Positions 42,962 through 52,430 of a DNA stretch of 64,000 nt are shown here, in pieces. The translations under genes were made by a program, and so were the position numbers. Under the pieces are notes generated by a model. It was not told the origin of the DNA. It made no database searches and saw only the letters and a list, made by a program, of their open reading frames with translations. Numbering within the stretch: the first letter of the stretch is position 1; the number at the start of each line of letters is the position of its first letter. This DNA comes from an uncultured Prevotellaceae bacterium. Lineage in GTDB: Bacteria > Bacteroidota > Bacteroidia > Bacteroidales > Bacteroidaceae. The stretch lies in the NCBI GenBank assembly GCA_900315095.1, contig OMXS01000006.1, positions 90,803-154,802 on the forward strand. The letters run 5' to 3'.

Positions 42962-44938
42962 TTATCTGCGTTCTTTAATAAAACCGTGACGGAAGGCGTA
43001 GAGGAGTTCCTCTAGATCGCTTATCTGTTTAATCAGTTCTTGTCCTTTGTCGGTGTCGGCAACCTTCATACGATGGGCAGACATCTCGACAATCTGCGTT
43101 GTTCCCTTGATGTCGGCACCTGTTCTCACCACGTCCTTTGCACTTGTGAACGGTTCGTGCTGTACGAGTTCAAAACCGCGGCTGTGGTATACGAGGGTGT
43201 AGCCTGCAATTCCTGTTTCCTTATGGTATGCGCGAGAGAATCCTCCGTCGATAACCATTAGTTTGCCGTTTGCCTTGATGGGATTCTCACCTTTTGACGC
43301 ATGCACAGGCACATGCCCGTTGATGATATGTCGATTGGGACCTGTAAGTCCAAAACTGTCCATTATACGGTCTATTACCTCTTCGTTGTCGCGCATCTTG
43401 AAGAATGTGCCTTTCTCCTCAACATGTGTTTCCTTGTCGCTGATGAAATAACGCTCGAATGTTGCCATCTTCGACTTGTCGAAGAGAGAGGAGTCGGGAC
43501 CGCACCAAAGATAAAGGAAATAGTCTTTTGCATATTCCTTTTCCATCGGGTCGGAGTCGTTTTGGAACGCGGCTCGTATGAGCATTCCAGTATGGTGCAT
43601 CAGGTCTTTGCCGCAATACTTCTTGCCGTTGTAGAGTTCCACTTCCTTTAGTGTTCCGTCTGGGTTCAGCGGAATGGAGGCATGGAATAGCAGGTTGTTG
43701 TTGAATACAGAATACATGCAACCGTGAGAGAGCAGCGTGCGCATGTGCTTGTGAAGTTTCTCGCTGTGCACGAAAGAGTCGTGCAGACGTTTCATAACGT
43801 CACGCTCGCCTTCTGTAAGTTCATTTGGATTGTTTGGGTCGATGGTAGGGAAGTTGCAACTTGTCATTTGGTATTCCTTGCCGTCGATGGTGCATACGCC
43901 GCGTTCATAGTCGATATACTTGAGCATCTCGCGATCTTGCATGTTCCATTGCTTGTGTTTCTCGAACATAGCGGCTTCCACCTTGAACTGAATGACTGCA
44001 ATAGCTTTGTGCATGCGTGCTATCTGCATCTTATCGCGCTCATCTATATCGTTGTCCTTAGAGCATTTAGGCATGAATTCGGTACAGGGGTCGTTGGCAT
44101 AGGTGTCAAGTGCGAATGAAAGCAGCGGAACAAGGTTTATGCCATAGCCGTCCTCGAGTGTTGCCAGGTTGGCATATCGCATTGATATGCGCAGCACGTT
44201 GCATATACAGGCGTCGTTACCTGCCTTGGCTCCCATCCACAGGATGTCGTGGTTTCCCCATTGAATGTCCCACGAATTATAGTTGCGCAGGGTGTCAACG
44301 ATGATGTGTGCACCAGGTCCACGGTCGTATATGTCTCCGAGGATGTGCAACTGGTCGATTGTGAGTCGTTGAATGACGTTAGAGATGGTTATGATGAAAT
44401 CGTCGGCTCTGCCTGTAGATATTATAGTGTCGATGATGGCAGAAACATAAGCACTCTTGTTTACGTCGTCGGCTTGCTCATGGAGTAGTTCCTGAATGAT
44501 GTATGAGAATGCTTGCGGTAGCGACTTCCTCACCTTTGAACGTGTGTATTTTGATGACACCTCACGACATACGCGCACCAAGCGGTGTATGGTGATGTGA
44601 TACCATTCGTTGATATCCTCCTCGTTAGCCTTCACCAGTTCCAGTTTCTGTTCTGGATAGTATATCAGAGTGCATAGGTCGCGCTTAATGCTTTCGCGTA
44701 TCTCGTTTCCGAAAAGTTCGTTAACCTTACGCTTGATGTTTCCAGACGCGTTCTTCAGAACATGCTGGAAAGCCTCGTATTCACCATGAATGTCGGCGAG
44801 GAAATGCTCTGTTCCTTTCGGGAGGTTAAGAATGGCCTGGAGGTTGATTATCTCTGTACTCGCGTCTGCCACCGTGGGGAATGTATTAGAAAGCAACTCC
44901 AGGTAGCGCATGTCTTTCATAATGTCATATTGTTTCAT
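42962..44938 (-). CDS. fbp: Fructose-1,6-bisphosphatase, class III
   Basis: 658 residues, the length usual for class III FBPases of Firmicutes and Bacteroidetes. Metallophosphatase motifs: LADIHGEYEAF near residue 42, GDIYDRGPGAH, QWGNHDILWMG, and later GHVPVHASKGENPIKANGK. It removes the 1-phosphate from fructose 1,6-bisphosphate in gluconeogenesis. It is the last gene of the long minus-strand run; 20 bases separate it from the glycosyltransferase gene. Confidence 0.96.
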   Translation of the reverse strand: MKQYDIMKDMRYLELLSNTFPTVADASTEIINLQAILNLPKGTEHFLADIHGEYEAFQHVLKNASGNIKRKVNELFGNEIRESIKRDLCTLIYYPEQKLELVKANEEDINEWYHITIHRLVRVCREVSSKYTRSKVRKSLPQAFSYIIQELLHEQADDVNKSAYVSAIIDTIISTGRADDFIITISNVIQRLTIDQLHILGDIYDRGPGAHIIVDTLRNYNSWDIQWGNHDILWMGAKAGNDACICNVLRISMRYANLATLEDGYGINLVPLLSFALDTYANDPCTEFMPKCSKDNDIDERDKMQIARMHKAIAVIQFKVEAAMFEKHKQWNMQDREMLKYIDYERGVCTIDGKEYQMTSCNFPTIDPNNPNELTEGERDVMKRLHDSFVHSEKLHKHMRTLLSHGCMYSVFNNNLLFHASIPLNPDGTLKEVELYNGKKYCGKDLMHHTGMLIRAAFQNDSDPMEKEYAKDYFLYLWCGPDSSLFDKSKMATFERYFISDKETHVEEKGTFFKMRDNEEVIDRIMDSFGLTGPNRHIINGHVPVHASKGENPIKANGKLMVIDGGFSRAYHKETGIAGYTLVYHSRGFELVQHEPFTSAKDVVRTGADIKGTTQIVEMSAHRMKVADTDKGQELIKQISDLEELLYAFRHGFIKERR

Positions 44939-44958
44939 AGTAGTCGTTTGTTTCGTTC

Positions 44959-46083
44959 TTATATCTTATGTGTAATGAAGTCGTATTTGTCGGCTCTGTG
45001 GTATGCTATCCAGTAGTGGAACTTGTGCCACAGCAGCCTTATCTCAAGCGGAACGATTTTCCAAGCAGGTATCTGGCACATGAACTGCTTTATCCTGCGA
45101 CCAGCAATTACCGTTCTTATTATTATCGTTAGCAATAGTGCAGCAGGTGCAGCAATTATTACCGGCATGCTATTGGTAAGCAATCCGTATGCCAGAGCAA
45201 CTATTGGCATAAGCAGACTAAGAATGAAAAACACCCCGTCGATGACCAATGGCAGTCGATGGCGTATCTTTCGGCTTAGGTGACGCCGTGTTTCCATATA
45301 GTAAAGACGGTGGTTGCGCCACATCTTTCTCGTAGGCTCTGCCTCCACTAGGAGCGCTTCTTCGGCATCGGTTATCGCTGTGCCACCTTTCACGGCATAT
45401 TTGTTTACGATGAAGTCATATTCACCTCGCATATATTTAAGGTTGCCTTCAAATCCTCGTCCTTCGAGGAACTCGTCGCGAAGCATAAGGATGTTGTTGC
45501 ATTCAGAGCGGTATGCTGTTGAGAATGCTGCCTCGTGTGCAAGGTTGATGTCGTCGTGAAGTCGCTGGAATCGATAGAATAACGGGCTCTCATCATCGTA
45601 AACAGTTGGTCCTATCACCATGTTCTTGCCCTCGCTCATGCGTTCGGTCATAGTCTTTATCCATAGACTTGATGTCGGGTGGCATGTTATGTCGGTGAAA
45701 AGAATCCAAGGATTGTGCGCCGCCTTCACTCCAAGAGTCATCGCAAGTTTGCGGCGACTGATATATCTTGAAGAATCCGGTATGAAAGTTGTGTAAAGTC
45801 TGGGGTTGCCCGCAAACCTTTTAAGCACATCTTCTGTACCATCGTCACTTTTGGCGCACACCACAATTACCTCGTAACCTGGTTCATACTCCTGTTCAAG
45901 GAATGCACTCATGTTGTTTTCTATATCTTGTGCATTGTCTTGAACGCATAGAATAACAGACACAGGTTTCTTAGCATGCTCCTCATCGGGCGCGTTGAAC
46001 CTCTGCCTTCGCATGTAAATGCTGAGCAAGGGAGAAACAATGGCAATAAATGCCAGTACGGATATGATGATAATGTCAGTCAT
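44959..46083 (-). CDS. Membrane glycosyltransferase, family 2
   Basis: 374 residues. An N-terminal membrane anchor (1-25), a GT-A domain (VSVILCVQDNAQDIENNMSA, YEVIVVCAKSDDGTEDV, ILFTDITCHP as the DxD-like site) and two C-terminal membrane segments (about 285-330). The acceptor is not predictable; an envelope glycan is likely. It lies between lysA (9 bases) and fbp and has no other glycan genes beside it. Confidence 0.85.
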   Translation of the reverse strand: MTDIIIISVLAFIAIVSPLLSIYMRRQRFNAPDEEHAKKPVSVILCVQDNAQDIENNMSAFLEQEYEPGYEVIVVCAKSDDGTEDVLKRFAGNPRLYTTFIPDSSRYISRRKLAMTLGVKAAHNPWILFTDITCHPTSSLWIKTMTERMSEGKNMVIGPTVYDDESPLFYRFQRLHDDINLAHEAAFSTAYRSECNNILMLRDEFLEGRGFEGNLKYMRGEYDFIVNKYAVKGGTAITDAEEALLVEAEPTRKMWRNHRLYYMETRRHLSRKIRHRLPLVIDGVFFILSLLMPIVALAYGLLTNSMPVIIAAPAALLLTIIIRTVIAGRRIKQFMCQIPAWKIVPLEIRLLWHKFHYWIAYHRADKYDFITHKI

Positions 46084-46092
46084 TTAGTGTTA

Positions 46093-47250
46093 TCAGAATT
46101 CATCAGAAAGATAGCCTTTCGGCATTGGGCGGCAGTTGTAGCATGACGCCATAATCTCTCCGTAGGCACCAGCCGAGCGTATAGCGATGTAATCGCCGCG
46201 GTGACAAGCGTTTAGGTCAACCGCCTTTCCAAAGACATCGCTCGACTCGCAGATAGGTCCAACGACATCATAAGTCTCTATTGGCTCCTCGCTTGATATG
46301 TTCTCAATCTTGTGATATGCCTGATAGAGTGCAGGGCGGATGAGGTCGGTCATTCCAGCATCAACGATGGTGAATTTCTTCGCTGTGCCTTCCTTGACGT
46401 AGAGGCATTTTGTGATTAGCGTACCGCATGGTGCAACTACTGCTCTACCAAGTTCAAAGTGCAGCGTCTGACCATTGCGCAACTTCAGATGACGTGCATA
46501 TGTTTTGAAGTAGCTCTCAAAATCGGCCATCGGAACGCGGTTGGGGTGATTATAGTCGATGCCCAGGCCACCGCCTACGTTGATATGCTCCACGCGGATA
46601 TGATGTCTCTCAAGTTGGTCTTGCAGGTCGTTGATGCGATTGCAGAGTGCACGGAAATCGCCCATGTCGAGTATCTGCGAGCCTATATGGAAATGAAGTC
46701 CCACGAAAGTGACGTTCTTCATCTCTTCTGCTTTCAGTATGACGTCCTCCATATCGGCCATTGCGATGCCGAACTTGTTCTCGGCAAGACCTGTGGTTAT
46801 GTTGGCATGAGTGTGAGCACCCACATCAGGATTGATGCGGAATGCCACTCTCGCCACCTTGTTGCTTTTCTGGGCGATATTGTTAATCACCTCAAGTTCT
46901 GCAGCACTCTCCACGTTGAAGCAGAAGATGTCTTTGTCTATGCCCAGTTGTATTTCCCAATCGCTCTTTCCAACTCCTGCATATACAATCTTCTTTGCAG
47001 GAAAACCAGCATTGAGTGCAGTCTGTATCTCCCATCCACTCACGCAATCCACGCCGAGGCCTGCTTGGCAAATGATGCCCAACACCTTAGGATTGGCATT
47101 AGCCTTAATAGCATAATGCACGCAAAAACCATCATACTTGCTGGTTTCGTGTCTTATCTCCGACAGCGTGTTGCGCAGCAGTTCGGTGTCGTAGTAGTAG
47201 AATGGGGTGGTGACAGAGTTGAACTTGTCAACTGGGAATATACCTTTCAT
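46093..47250 (-). CDS. lysA: Diaminopimelate decarboxylase
   Basis: 385 residues. PLP lysine in HYAIKANANP (about residue 49), GLGVDCVSGWE, HFHIGSQI, NVGGGLGIDY, and the catalytic CESSDVFGK near the C-terminus. It makes lysine from meso-diaminopimelate, the last step of the pathway that lysC starts. Its start is 6 bases from the lysC stop. Confidence 0.96.
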   Translation of the reverse strand: MKGIFPVDKFNSVTTPFYYYDTELLRNTLSEIRHETSKYDGFCVHYAIKANANPKVLGIICQAGLGVDCVSGWEIQTALNAGFPAKKIVYAGVGKSDWEIQLGIDKDIFCFNVESAAELEVINNIAQKSNKVARVAFRINPDVGAHTHANITTGLAENKFGIAMADMEDVILKAEEMKNVTFVGLHFHIGSQILDMGDFRALCNRINDLQDQLERHHIRVEHINVGGGLGIDYNHPNRVPMADFESYFKTYARHLKLRNGQTLHFELGRAVVAPCGTLITKCLYVKEGTAKKFTIVDAGMTDLIRPALYQAYHKIENISSEEPIETYDVVGPICESSDVFGKAVDLNACHRGDYIAIRSAGAYGEIMASCYNCRPMPKGYLSDEF

Positions 47251-47255
47251 GTTCT

Positions 47256-48575
47256 TTATTTATTAAATAATGTGTCAGAAAGACTCTGGAGAGCTCTCTT
47301 CTTGTCTGCCTCGCGGATGAGGAACGAGATGTTATAGTTGGAACCGCCGTAAGAAATCATTCTTACTGGAATGTTCTTCATGGCGTCGGTTGCTATTGTC
47401 TCAAAGCCCACGTTGCTCCAGTCGAGGTCGCCAACGACGCAGATGATGCACATGTCTGTGTCAACTGTCACGGTGCCGTATTTCTTCAGTTCGTCAACAA
47501 TCTCATTGAGATGAGCGTCGTTGTCGATACTCATGGAAACGCCTACCTCACTTGTTGCCACCATGTCGATAGCTGTCTGGTAACTCTCGAATATCTCGAA
47601 CACCTTGCGGAGGAATCCCGTTGCAAGGAGCATTCTCGAACTCTTGATTTTGATTGCAATGATGTTGTCCTTAGCTGCAACGGCCTTTATCTTGCCCCTG
47701 ACGGTAACGTTGTCTATGATAGTGCCTGGTGCATCGGGCGACATCGTGTTCTTCAGACGAACGGGGATGCCAGCGTACTTAGCCGGCTGAACGCATGTAG
47801 GGTGCAGAATCTTAGCACCGAAGTACGCCAGCTCTGCAGCTTCCTCAAAGTGCAGTTGTCTTACGGCTTCCGTCTTGTCAACGATGCGCGGGTCGTTGTT
47901 GTGCATGCCGTCGATATCTGTCCATATCTGAATCTCCTCGGCGTTGATGGCAGCACCGATGAGCGATGCTGTATAGTCGCTGCCTCCACGTTGCAGGTTG
48001 TCTATCTCGCCGTATGCGTTGCGGCAGATGAAGCCCTGTGTGATATACACTTGGTGTCCTGCCTCCTTCTCCATTATTGCACCCAGTTTGTCGTGGATAT
48101 AAGTAGGGTCGGGCTCTGAGTTCTTGTCGGTTCTCATGAAGTCGAGTGCATTAAGCAGCACGGCGTCGATGCCTTGCTCCTTCATGTAGTTCACCACCAT
48201 GTTGGTACTCATTATCTCGCCCTGAGCCACGATGCTCTTCTCCTCGAAACTGGTGAACAGTTCCTTTGTGAATGAGCGCAGGTAGTTGAACTCTTCGTGA
48301 AGGAACTCGCGAGTGATGTTGCGATACTCCTCTGTAGAGTAGAGTTTCTCCACATGCTGCATGTATGTGCCTTCAAGACTGTTTATCACCTCGTTGGCGC
48401 CATCTGGGTTTTTCTTGTAGAGATAGTTAGAAATCTCCACGAGAGAGTTGGTTGTGCCAGACATTGCTGAGAGCACCACGAAGACGGGCTCCCCGCCGTT
48501 TGTTATTAATGATGATACGCTCTGCATACGCTCTGGCGTGCCAACAGAGGTGCCACCGAACTTCATTACTTTCAT
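47256..48575 (-). CDS. lysC: Aspartate kinase, monofunctional
   Basis: 439 residues. KFGGTSVGTPERM start, FICRNAYGEIDNLQRGGSDYTASLIGAA, IWTDIDGMHNNDPR, then two ACT domains (EVGVSMSIDND). It begins the aspartate family pathway; being next to lysA it probably serves lysine and diaminopimelate. No homoserine dehydrogenase is fused. Confidence 0.96.
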   Translation of the reverse strand: MKVMKFGGTSVGTPERMQSVSSLITNGGEPVFVVLSAMSGTTNSLVEISNYLYKKNPDGANEVINSLEGTYMQHVEKLYSTEEYRNITREFLHEEFNYLRSFTKELFTSFEEKSIVAQGEIMSTNMVVNYMKEQGIDAVLLNALDFMRTDKNSEPDPTYIHDKLGAIMEKEAGHQVYITQGFICRNAYGEIDNLQRGGSDYTASLIGAAINAEEIQIWTDIDGMHNNDPRIVDKTEAVRQLHFEEAAELAYFGAKILHPTCVQPAKYAGIPVRLKNTMSPDAPGTIIDNVTVRGKIKAVAAKDNIIAIKIKSSRMLLATGFLRKVFEIFESYQTAIDMVATSEVGVSMSIDNDAHLNEIVDELKKYGTVTVDTDMCIICVVGDLDWSNVGFETIATDAMKNIPVRMISYGGSNYNISFLIREADKKRALQSLSDTLFNK

Positions 48576-48593
48576 CTTCTATATGTTTTTTGT

Positions 48594-49301
48594 TTATGAT
48601 TCTTCTTTTTCAGCAGTTAAGTCGATGCTGTTGTATGTGTTTGTTATGTCGTTTATGGAAGTCTCCGAGCATCTGTATACGATGCCTGGATACTTGTCGA
48701 GCATTGGGATGTTGTGTGTTGACATCACCACAGCTGTTCCCGTGAGACTTATCTGACGCAGAAGTGCGATTATGTTGCTTGCCGTCTCGGGGTCGAGATT
48801 GCCCGTTGGCTCGTCGGCAACGATAATCTTTGGACGGTTGAGCAACGAGCGTGCTATCGCGATTCGCTGCTGCTCGCCACCCGAGAGTTCATGAGGCATC
48901 TTGCCAGCCTTGTCCGCAAGGCCTACCGCCTCAAGCACCTCAACGATGCGCTGGGCACGTTCCGACTTTTTCCATCCCGTTGCTTTCAGCACGAAGTCAA
49001 GGTTCTTCTCCACCGAACGGTCGTGAAGCAGCTGGAAATCCTGGAAGATTATGCCCATCTCCTTGCGCAACTCGGGAATCTCCCTGCGCTTTATTTTCAT
49101 GACATCTCTGCCCAGCACCTCAGCTTTCTCGGCGCAGTCGATGTCCAACTCGCAATAGAGTGTTTTCAGAAGTGAACTCTTTCCTGAACCCACCTTGCCG
49201 ATAATATACACGAACTCCCCTTCATCGACATTGAAATCGACGTCGTTGAGTACACAAACATCATCTTGGTAAATGCTTACCTTCCTATAATCTATCAGCA
49301 T
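48594..49301 (-). CDS. ftsE: FtsE-like cell-division ABC ATPase
   Basis: 235 residues. Walker [12 protein letters not shown]-loop IFQDFQLL, signature LSGGEQQR, Walker [15 protein letters not shown]-loop STHN. Similarity to FtsE is strong ([19 protein letters not shown]). FtsX is not adjacent, as is common in Bacteroidetes. With FtsX it regulates peptidoglycan hydrolysis at division. The upstream gap holds GAATTAC tandem repeats (49311-49337). Confidence 0.87.
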   Translation of the reverse strand: MLIDYRKVSIYQDDVCVLNDVDFNVDEGEFVYIIGKVGSGKSSLLKTLYCELDIDCAEKAEVLGRDVMKIKRREIPELRKEMGIIFQDFQLLHDRSVEKNLDFVLKATGWKKSERAQRIVEVLEAVGLADKAGKMPHELSGGEQQRIAIARSLLNRPKIIVADEPTGNLDPETASNIIALLRQISLTGTAVVMSTHNIPMLDKYPGIVYRCSETSINDITNTYNSIDLTAEKEES

Positions 49302-49310
49302 ATATTGAAT

Positions 49311-49337
49311 TACGAATTATTAATTACGAATTACGAG
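49311..49337. repeat. GAATTAC short tandem repeat
   Basis: Three to four GAATTAC-type units between ftsE and hisIE; non-coding. Confidence 0.65.
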
Positions 49338-49344
49338 TGCCGTA

Positions 49345-49992
49345 TTATTCCATTTTTCCTTCTGCCTTCAGCGTGCGGCGAGTCTTGTCCCAATTAGGAT
49401 CGTGGCGCTGCATCAGTTCCTTTGCAAGGTCCTCTATGCGCAACCCTTTCTCCGTAAGCAGCACAAGCAGGTGGTAAAGCATGTCTGCACCCTCGTAAAC
49501 CAGTTTCTCCTTGGTTCCGTTGCAGGCTTCGATTACCGTTTCAAGCGCCTCTTCTCCCACCTTCTGAGCCATCTTGTTTACTCCGCTGTTGAACAGTTTT
49601 GTGGTGTAAGAGCCCTCGGGCATCTCCTCCTTTCGTTTCTCAATGAAGTCTTGAAGGAACGAGATGAAGAGCAAAGGGTTCTTCTCGTTCGTCTCTGCCC
49701 AGCATGTGTCGGTTCCCTTATGGCATGTGGGACCGTCGGGAATAGCCTTCACCAGCAGCGTGTCGTTGTCGCAATCGCACTTTATGTCGACAAGATTAAG
49801 GAAGTTACCGCTGGTCTCTCCCTTTGTCCAAAGCGTGTTGCGTGAGCGACTCCAGAACGTCACCTTCTTCGTCTCTATCGTCTTTTGCAGAGCCTCCTCG
49901 TTCATGTAGCCGAGCATCAGCACCGTCTTGGTGTTGGCATCTTGCACTATTGCAGGTACGAGACCGCCCATTTTATTGAAATCTACTTCCAT
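49345..49992 (-). CDS. hisIE: Bifunctional phosphoribosyl-AMP cyclohydrolase / phosphoribosyl-ATP pyrophosphohydrolase
   Basis: 215 residues from the ATG at 49992. HisI half: GYMNEEAL, FWSRSRNTLWTKGETSGN, CDCDNDTLL and GPTCHKGTDTCW (zinc ligands). HisE half: KLFNSGVNKMAQKVGEEALETVIEA. They carry out histidine steps 2 and 3. An earlier in-frame ATG (50019) lies in a GGTTATTGGTTATA tandem repeat and adds nine low-complexity residues; the later ATG matches the family start, but use of the first cannot be ruled out. Confidence 0.95.
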   Translation of the reverse strand: MEVDFNKMGGLVPAIVQDANTKTVLMLGYMNEEALQKTIETKKVTFWSRSRNTLWTKGETSGNFLNLVDIKCDCDNDTLLVKAIPDGPTCHKGTDTCWAETNEKNPLLFISFLQDFIEKRKEEMPEGSYTTKLFNSGVNKMAQKVGEEALETVIEACNGTKEKLVYEGADMLYHLLVLLTEKGLRIEDLAKELMQRHDPNWDKTRRTLKAEGKME

Positions 49993-50019
49993 AACCAATA
50001 ACCTATAACCAATAACCAT
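49990..50019 (-). repeat. GGTTATTGGTTATA repeat at the hisIE start
   Basis: Three degenerate copies of a TATTGGTTATA-type unit filling the space between hisF stop and the hisIE start. Confidence 0.7.
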
Positions 50020-50020
50020 T

Positions 50021-50842
50021 TTATCTTCTCACGTTTATTCCCTCGCCGATGAGATATTCTTTCAACTCGGGAATTTTAATCTCGCCGAAGTGGAACACGC
50101 TAGCTGCGAGTGCAGCATCGGCTTTTCCTATGGTGAACGCATCGCGGAAATGCTCCATCTTGCCTGCTCCGCCACTTGCAATAACAGGTATTCCGAGCGT
50201 GTCGGCAAGTGTGGCGAGAGCCTCGTTGGCATATCCTGTCTTCACTCCGTCGTGGTTCATGCTCGTAAAGAGAATCTCCCCGGCGCCTCTCTCTTCCGCT
50301 TCTTTTGCCCAACTGAACAGTTTCTTTTCTGTCGGGATGCGTCCTCCGTTAAGGAAACACGTCCATTCGCCATTCTCAAAACGGGCGTCTATGGCGCAAA
50401 CACATACTTGAGAGCCAAAGCGGCGGGCAATCTCGTCGATGAGTTCAGGCCTTCTCAGCGCTGCCGAGTTTACGCTCACCTTGTCTGCTCCGGCATAAAG
50501 CAGTCGCTCAACATCCTCGATGGAGTTGATTCCTCCGCCCACCGTGAACGGAATGTTTATGTTTTCTGCCACGCGGGTGACCATCTCTGCGAAAGTCTTT
50601 CGTCCCTCGTGACTTGCCGTGATGTCAAGAAACACCAGTTCGTCGGCACCTGCCTGGCTGTATGCCATACCTAGTTCGACGGGGTCACCAGCCTGGCGGA
50701 GGTTCACGAAGTTGGTTCCCTTCACCGTCTGTCCGTCCTTTACGTCGAGACAGGGCACAATTCTTTTTGCTAAACCTGAGCCCCCTAAGTTAGGGGGTTG
50801 GGGGTCTGAACGCCTGATGTTTAATATTTTGTTGTCTGACAT
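50021..50842 (-). CDS. hisF: Imidazole glycerol phosphate synthase, cyclase subunit, with N-terminal insert
   Basis: 273 residues; usual length is about 251. The normal HisF opening ([13 protein letters not shown], catalytic Asp) begins at residue 25. The preceding 24 residues ([19 protein letters not shown]) are translated from a palindromic repeat (50775-50812) and have no family match. No start codon exists between the repeat and LAKRIVP, so translation must run through it from the ATG at 50842. [18 protein letters not shown] and [11 protein letters not shown] complete the family signs. It closes the imidazole ring with HisH. Confidence 0.95.
   Translation of the reverse strand: MSDNKILNIRRSDPQPPNLGGSGLAKRIVPCLDVKDGQTVKGTNFVNLRQAGDPVELGMAYSQAGADELVFLDITASHEGRKTFAEMVTRVAENINIPFTVGGGINSIEDVERLLYAGADKVSVNSAALRRPELIDEIARRFGSQVCVCAIDARFENGEWTCFLNGGRIPTEKKLFSWAKEAEERGAGEILFTSMNHDGVKTGYANEALATLADTLGIPVIASGGAGKMEHFRDAFTIGKADAALAASVFHFGEIKIPELKEYLIGEGINVRR
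50775..50812. repeat. Palindromic REP-like element inside the hisF 5' end (copy 1)
   Basis: Core CCCCCTAAGTTAGGGGG (50781-50797), then TTGGGGGTCTGAAC. Inverted with respect to copy 2 (50868-50895). Confidence 0.85.
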
Positions 50843-50867
50843 ATTTCGTTTGTGGTTAGGAGTCTTG

Positions 50868-50895
50868 TTCAGACCCCATGCCCCTAACTTAGGGG
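50868..50895. repeat. Palindromic REP-like element at the hisA 3' end (copy 2)
   Basis: TTCAGACCCCATG then core CCCCTAACTTAGGGG (50881-50895). It supplies the last Pro codon and TAA stop of hisA on the minus strand. Confidence 0.85.
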
Positions 50896-51608
50896 TTTAT
50901 GACCAGTTCTTTCAAGTCAATTCTTCCTTCATATATTGCCTTGCCGAAAACAACGGCAGGTATTCCCTCGCTTTCAAGTCTGCGGATGTCTTCAATACAT
51001 GAGACGCCGCCGCTCGCGATGAGATGCAACTCTGGGTACTCGCGCATTACCTCTTTATATAGTTCAACGGCGGGTCCTTCGAGCATGCCGTCTTTAGATA
51101 TCTCTGTGCACAGAACGTTCTTCACTCCCTTGTCGATGTATTTCTTAAGGAACGGGAGCAGCGCCTCGCTTGAGTCGTCTTTCCATCCGTTGATGCTTAT
51201 CATGCCGTTCCTAACGTCGGCTCCGAGGATTATCCTTTCTGCCCCGTACTTCTCTAACCATTGGTAGAAGAGGGTGGGAGAGGTCACGGCTATAGAACCT
51301 ACCGTTACCATCTGCGCCCCTGCCTCGAATGCTTTCTCGATGTCGTCGTCGGTTTTTATGCCGCCACCGAAGTCAACTGAGAGGCTCGTTGTGCTTGTTA
51401 TCTCGCGAAGGACATCGATGTTCACTATATGCTTCGACTTAGCGCCGTCGAGATCAACCACATGCAGGCGCTTGAAACCGAGTCGTTCAAAGTCTTGCGC
51501 CATTTGTGCGGGTGAGTCGCCATAAACAGTTTTCTGTTCGTAATCGCCCTTCTTGAGTCTTACGCACTTGCCGTTGATTATGTCTATTGCGGGTATAAGT
51601 TCTATCAT
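50889..51608 (-). CDS. hisA: Phosphoribosylformimino-AICAR ribotide isomerase
   Basis: 239 residues. [16 protein letters not shown] opening with the catalytic Asp, [27 protein letters not shown] and [10 protein letters not shown]. It isomerises ProFAR in histidine synthesis. The last residues and stop codon come from the REP-like copy 2. Order in the run is hisH, hisA, hisF, hisIE in transcription direction. Confidence 0.97.
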   Translation of the reverse strand: MIELIPAIDIINGKCVRLKKGDYEQKTVYGDSPAQMAQDFERLGFKRLHVVDLDGAKSKHIVNIDVLREITSTTSLSVDFGGGIKTDDDIEKAFEAGAQMVTVGSIAVTSPTLFYQWLEKYGAERIILGADVRNGMISINGWKDDSSEALLPFLKKYIDKGVKNVLCTEISKDGMLEGPAVELYKEVMREYPELHLIASGGVSCIEDIRRLESEGIPAVVFGKAIYEGRIDLKELVINP

Positions 51609-51632
51609 CTGTGTCCTTATATATTATTAAAT

Positions 51633-51775
51633 GTGTGCTTTCGCACTCCGAATGATGCCTTTTGGCATTCTCACTTGTGCTTAATGAGCACCTCACTTAT
51701 ATACATCTGACCTCCTCACTTGTATACATCTGAGCACCTCATTTGTGCCTTCTGGCAGTCTCAGGAGATACTCCT
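51633..51775. repeat. Dyad-repeat array R4
   Basis: Between hisH and hisA. Contains CCTCACTTATATACATCTGA and CCTCACTTGTATACATCTGA units like R1 and R2, plus mini hairpins GTGCTTTCGCAC and TGCCTTTTGGCA at its left end. No gene here. It sits inside the his gene run, so it is probably transcribed. Confidence 0.8.
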
Positions 51776-51810
51776 TAACTTCTAACTTCTAATTCCTCAC
51801 CTCCTAACTC

Positions 51811-52401
51811 TTATATGCTGAGGAAATTGCTCAATATCTTTTCGCCTACGGCTCCGCTCTTTTCGGGGTGGAACTGGCATGTGTAGAAGTTGTCCTTATG
51901 CAGAGAGGCGGAGTAGGGAAGGGTGTAGTCGGCCTTCGCTATTGTCCAGTCGCACACGGGAACGTAAAAGCTATGCACGAAATAAACATACTCTCCGTCG
52001 CCGATTCCTTTATACAAAGGGCTGCAAACGTCAGTAAGCGAATTCCATCCCATTGCCGGCACTTTGTCCTCATGCCTTGTAGGGCGGAAGCGTCGCACGT
52101 CTACGTCGAACACTCCGATGCAATTTGTGTCGCCTTCCTCGCTATGTCGGCATAGCAACTGCTGTCCGATGCAGATGCCAAGAACCGGCTGGCGCAAGTC
52201 CCTTATCAACTGGTCGAGGTTTCTTTCGCGAAGATACTCCATCGCTCCGCGCGCCTCTCCCTGTCCGGGGAATATCACCTTGTCGGCTCTCTTTATCGTT
52301 TCGGCATCGTCGGTCAGCACAGGTGAGCAACCGAGACGTTTCATCGCGTTCACCACCGAGTAGACATTGCCTGCGTTATACTTAACTATAGCGACTTCCA
52401 T
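51811..52401 (-). CDS. hisH: Imidazole glycerol phosphate synthase, glutaminase subunit
   Basis: 196 residues. VKYNAGNVYSV start, FPGQGEAR, nucleophile in LGICIGQQLL (Cys near 78), FVHSFYV, and CQFHPEKSG with the catalytic His and Glu. It feeds ammonia from glutamine to HisF. It is separated from hisA by 202 bases containing array R4, and from purU by 29. Confidence 0.96.
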   Translation of the reverse strand: MEVAIVKYNAGNVYSVVNAMKRLGCSPVLTDDAETIKRADKVIFPGQGEARGAMEYLRERNLDQLIRDLRQPVLGICIGQQLLCRHSEEGDTNCIGVFDVDVRRFRPTRHEDKVPAMGWNSLTDVCSPLYKGIGDGEYVYFVHSFYVPVCDWTIAKADYTLPYSASLHKDNFYTCQFHPEKSGAVGEKILSNFLSI

Positions 52402-52430
52402 AACGTGTCAACAACTTAACTGCTTAACTT

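Noticed and set aside
50090-50674. 194-residue plus-strand ORF
   Set aside because: Antisense shadow of hisF.
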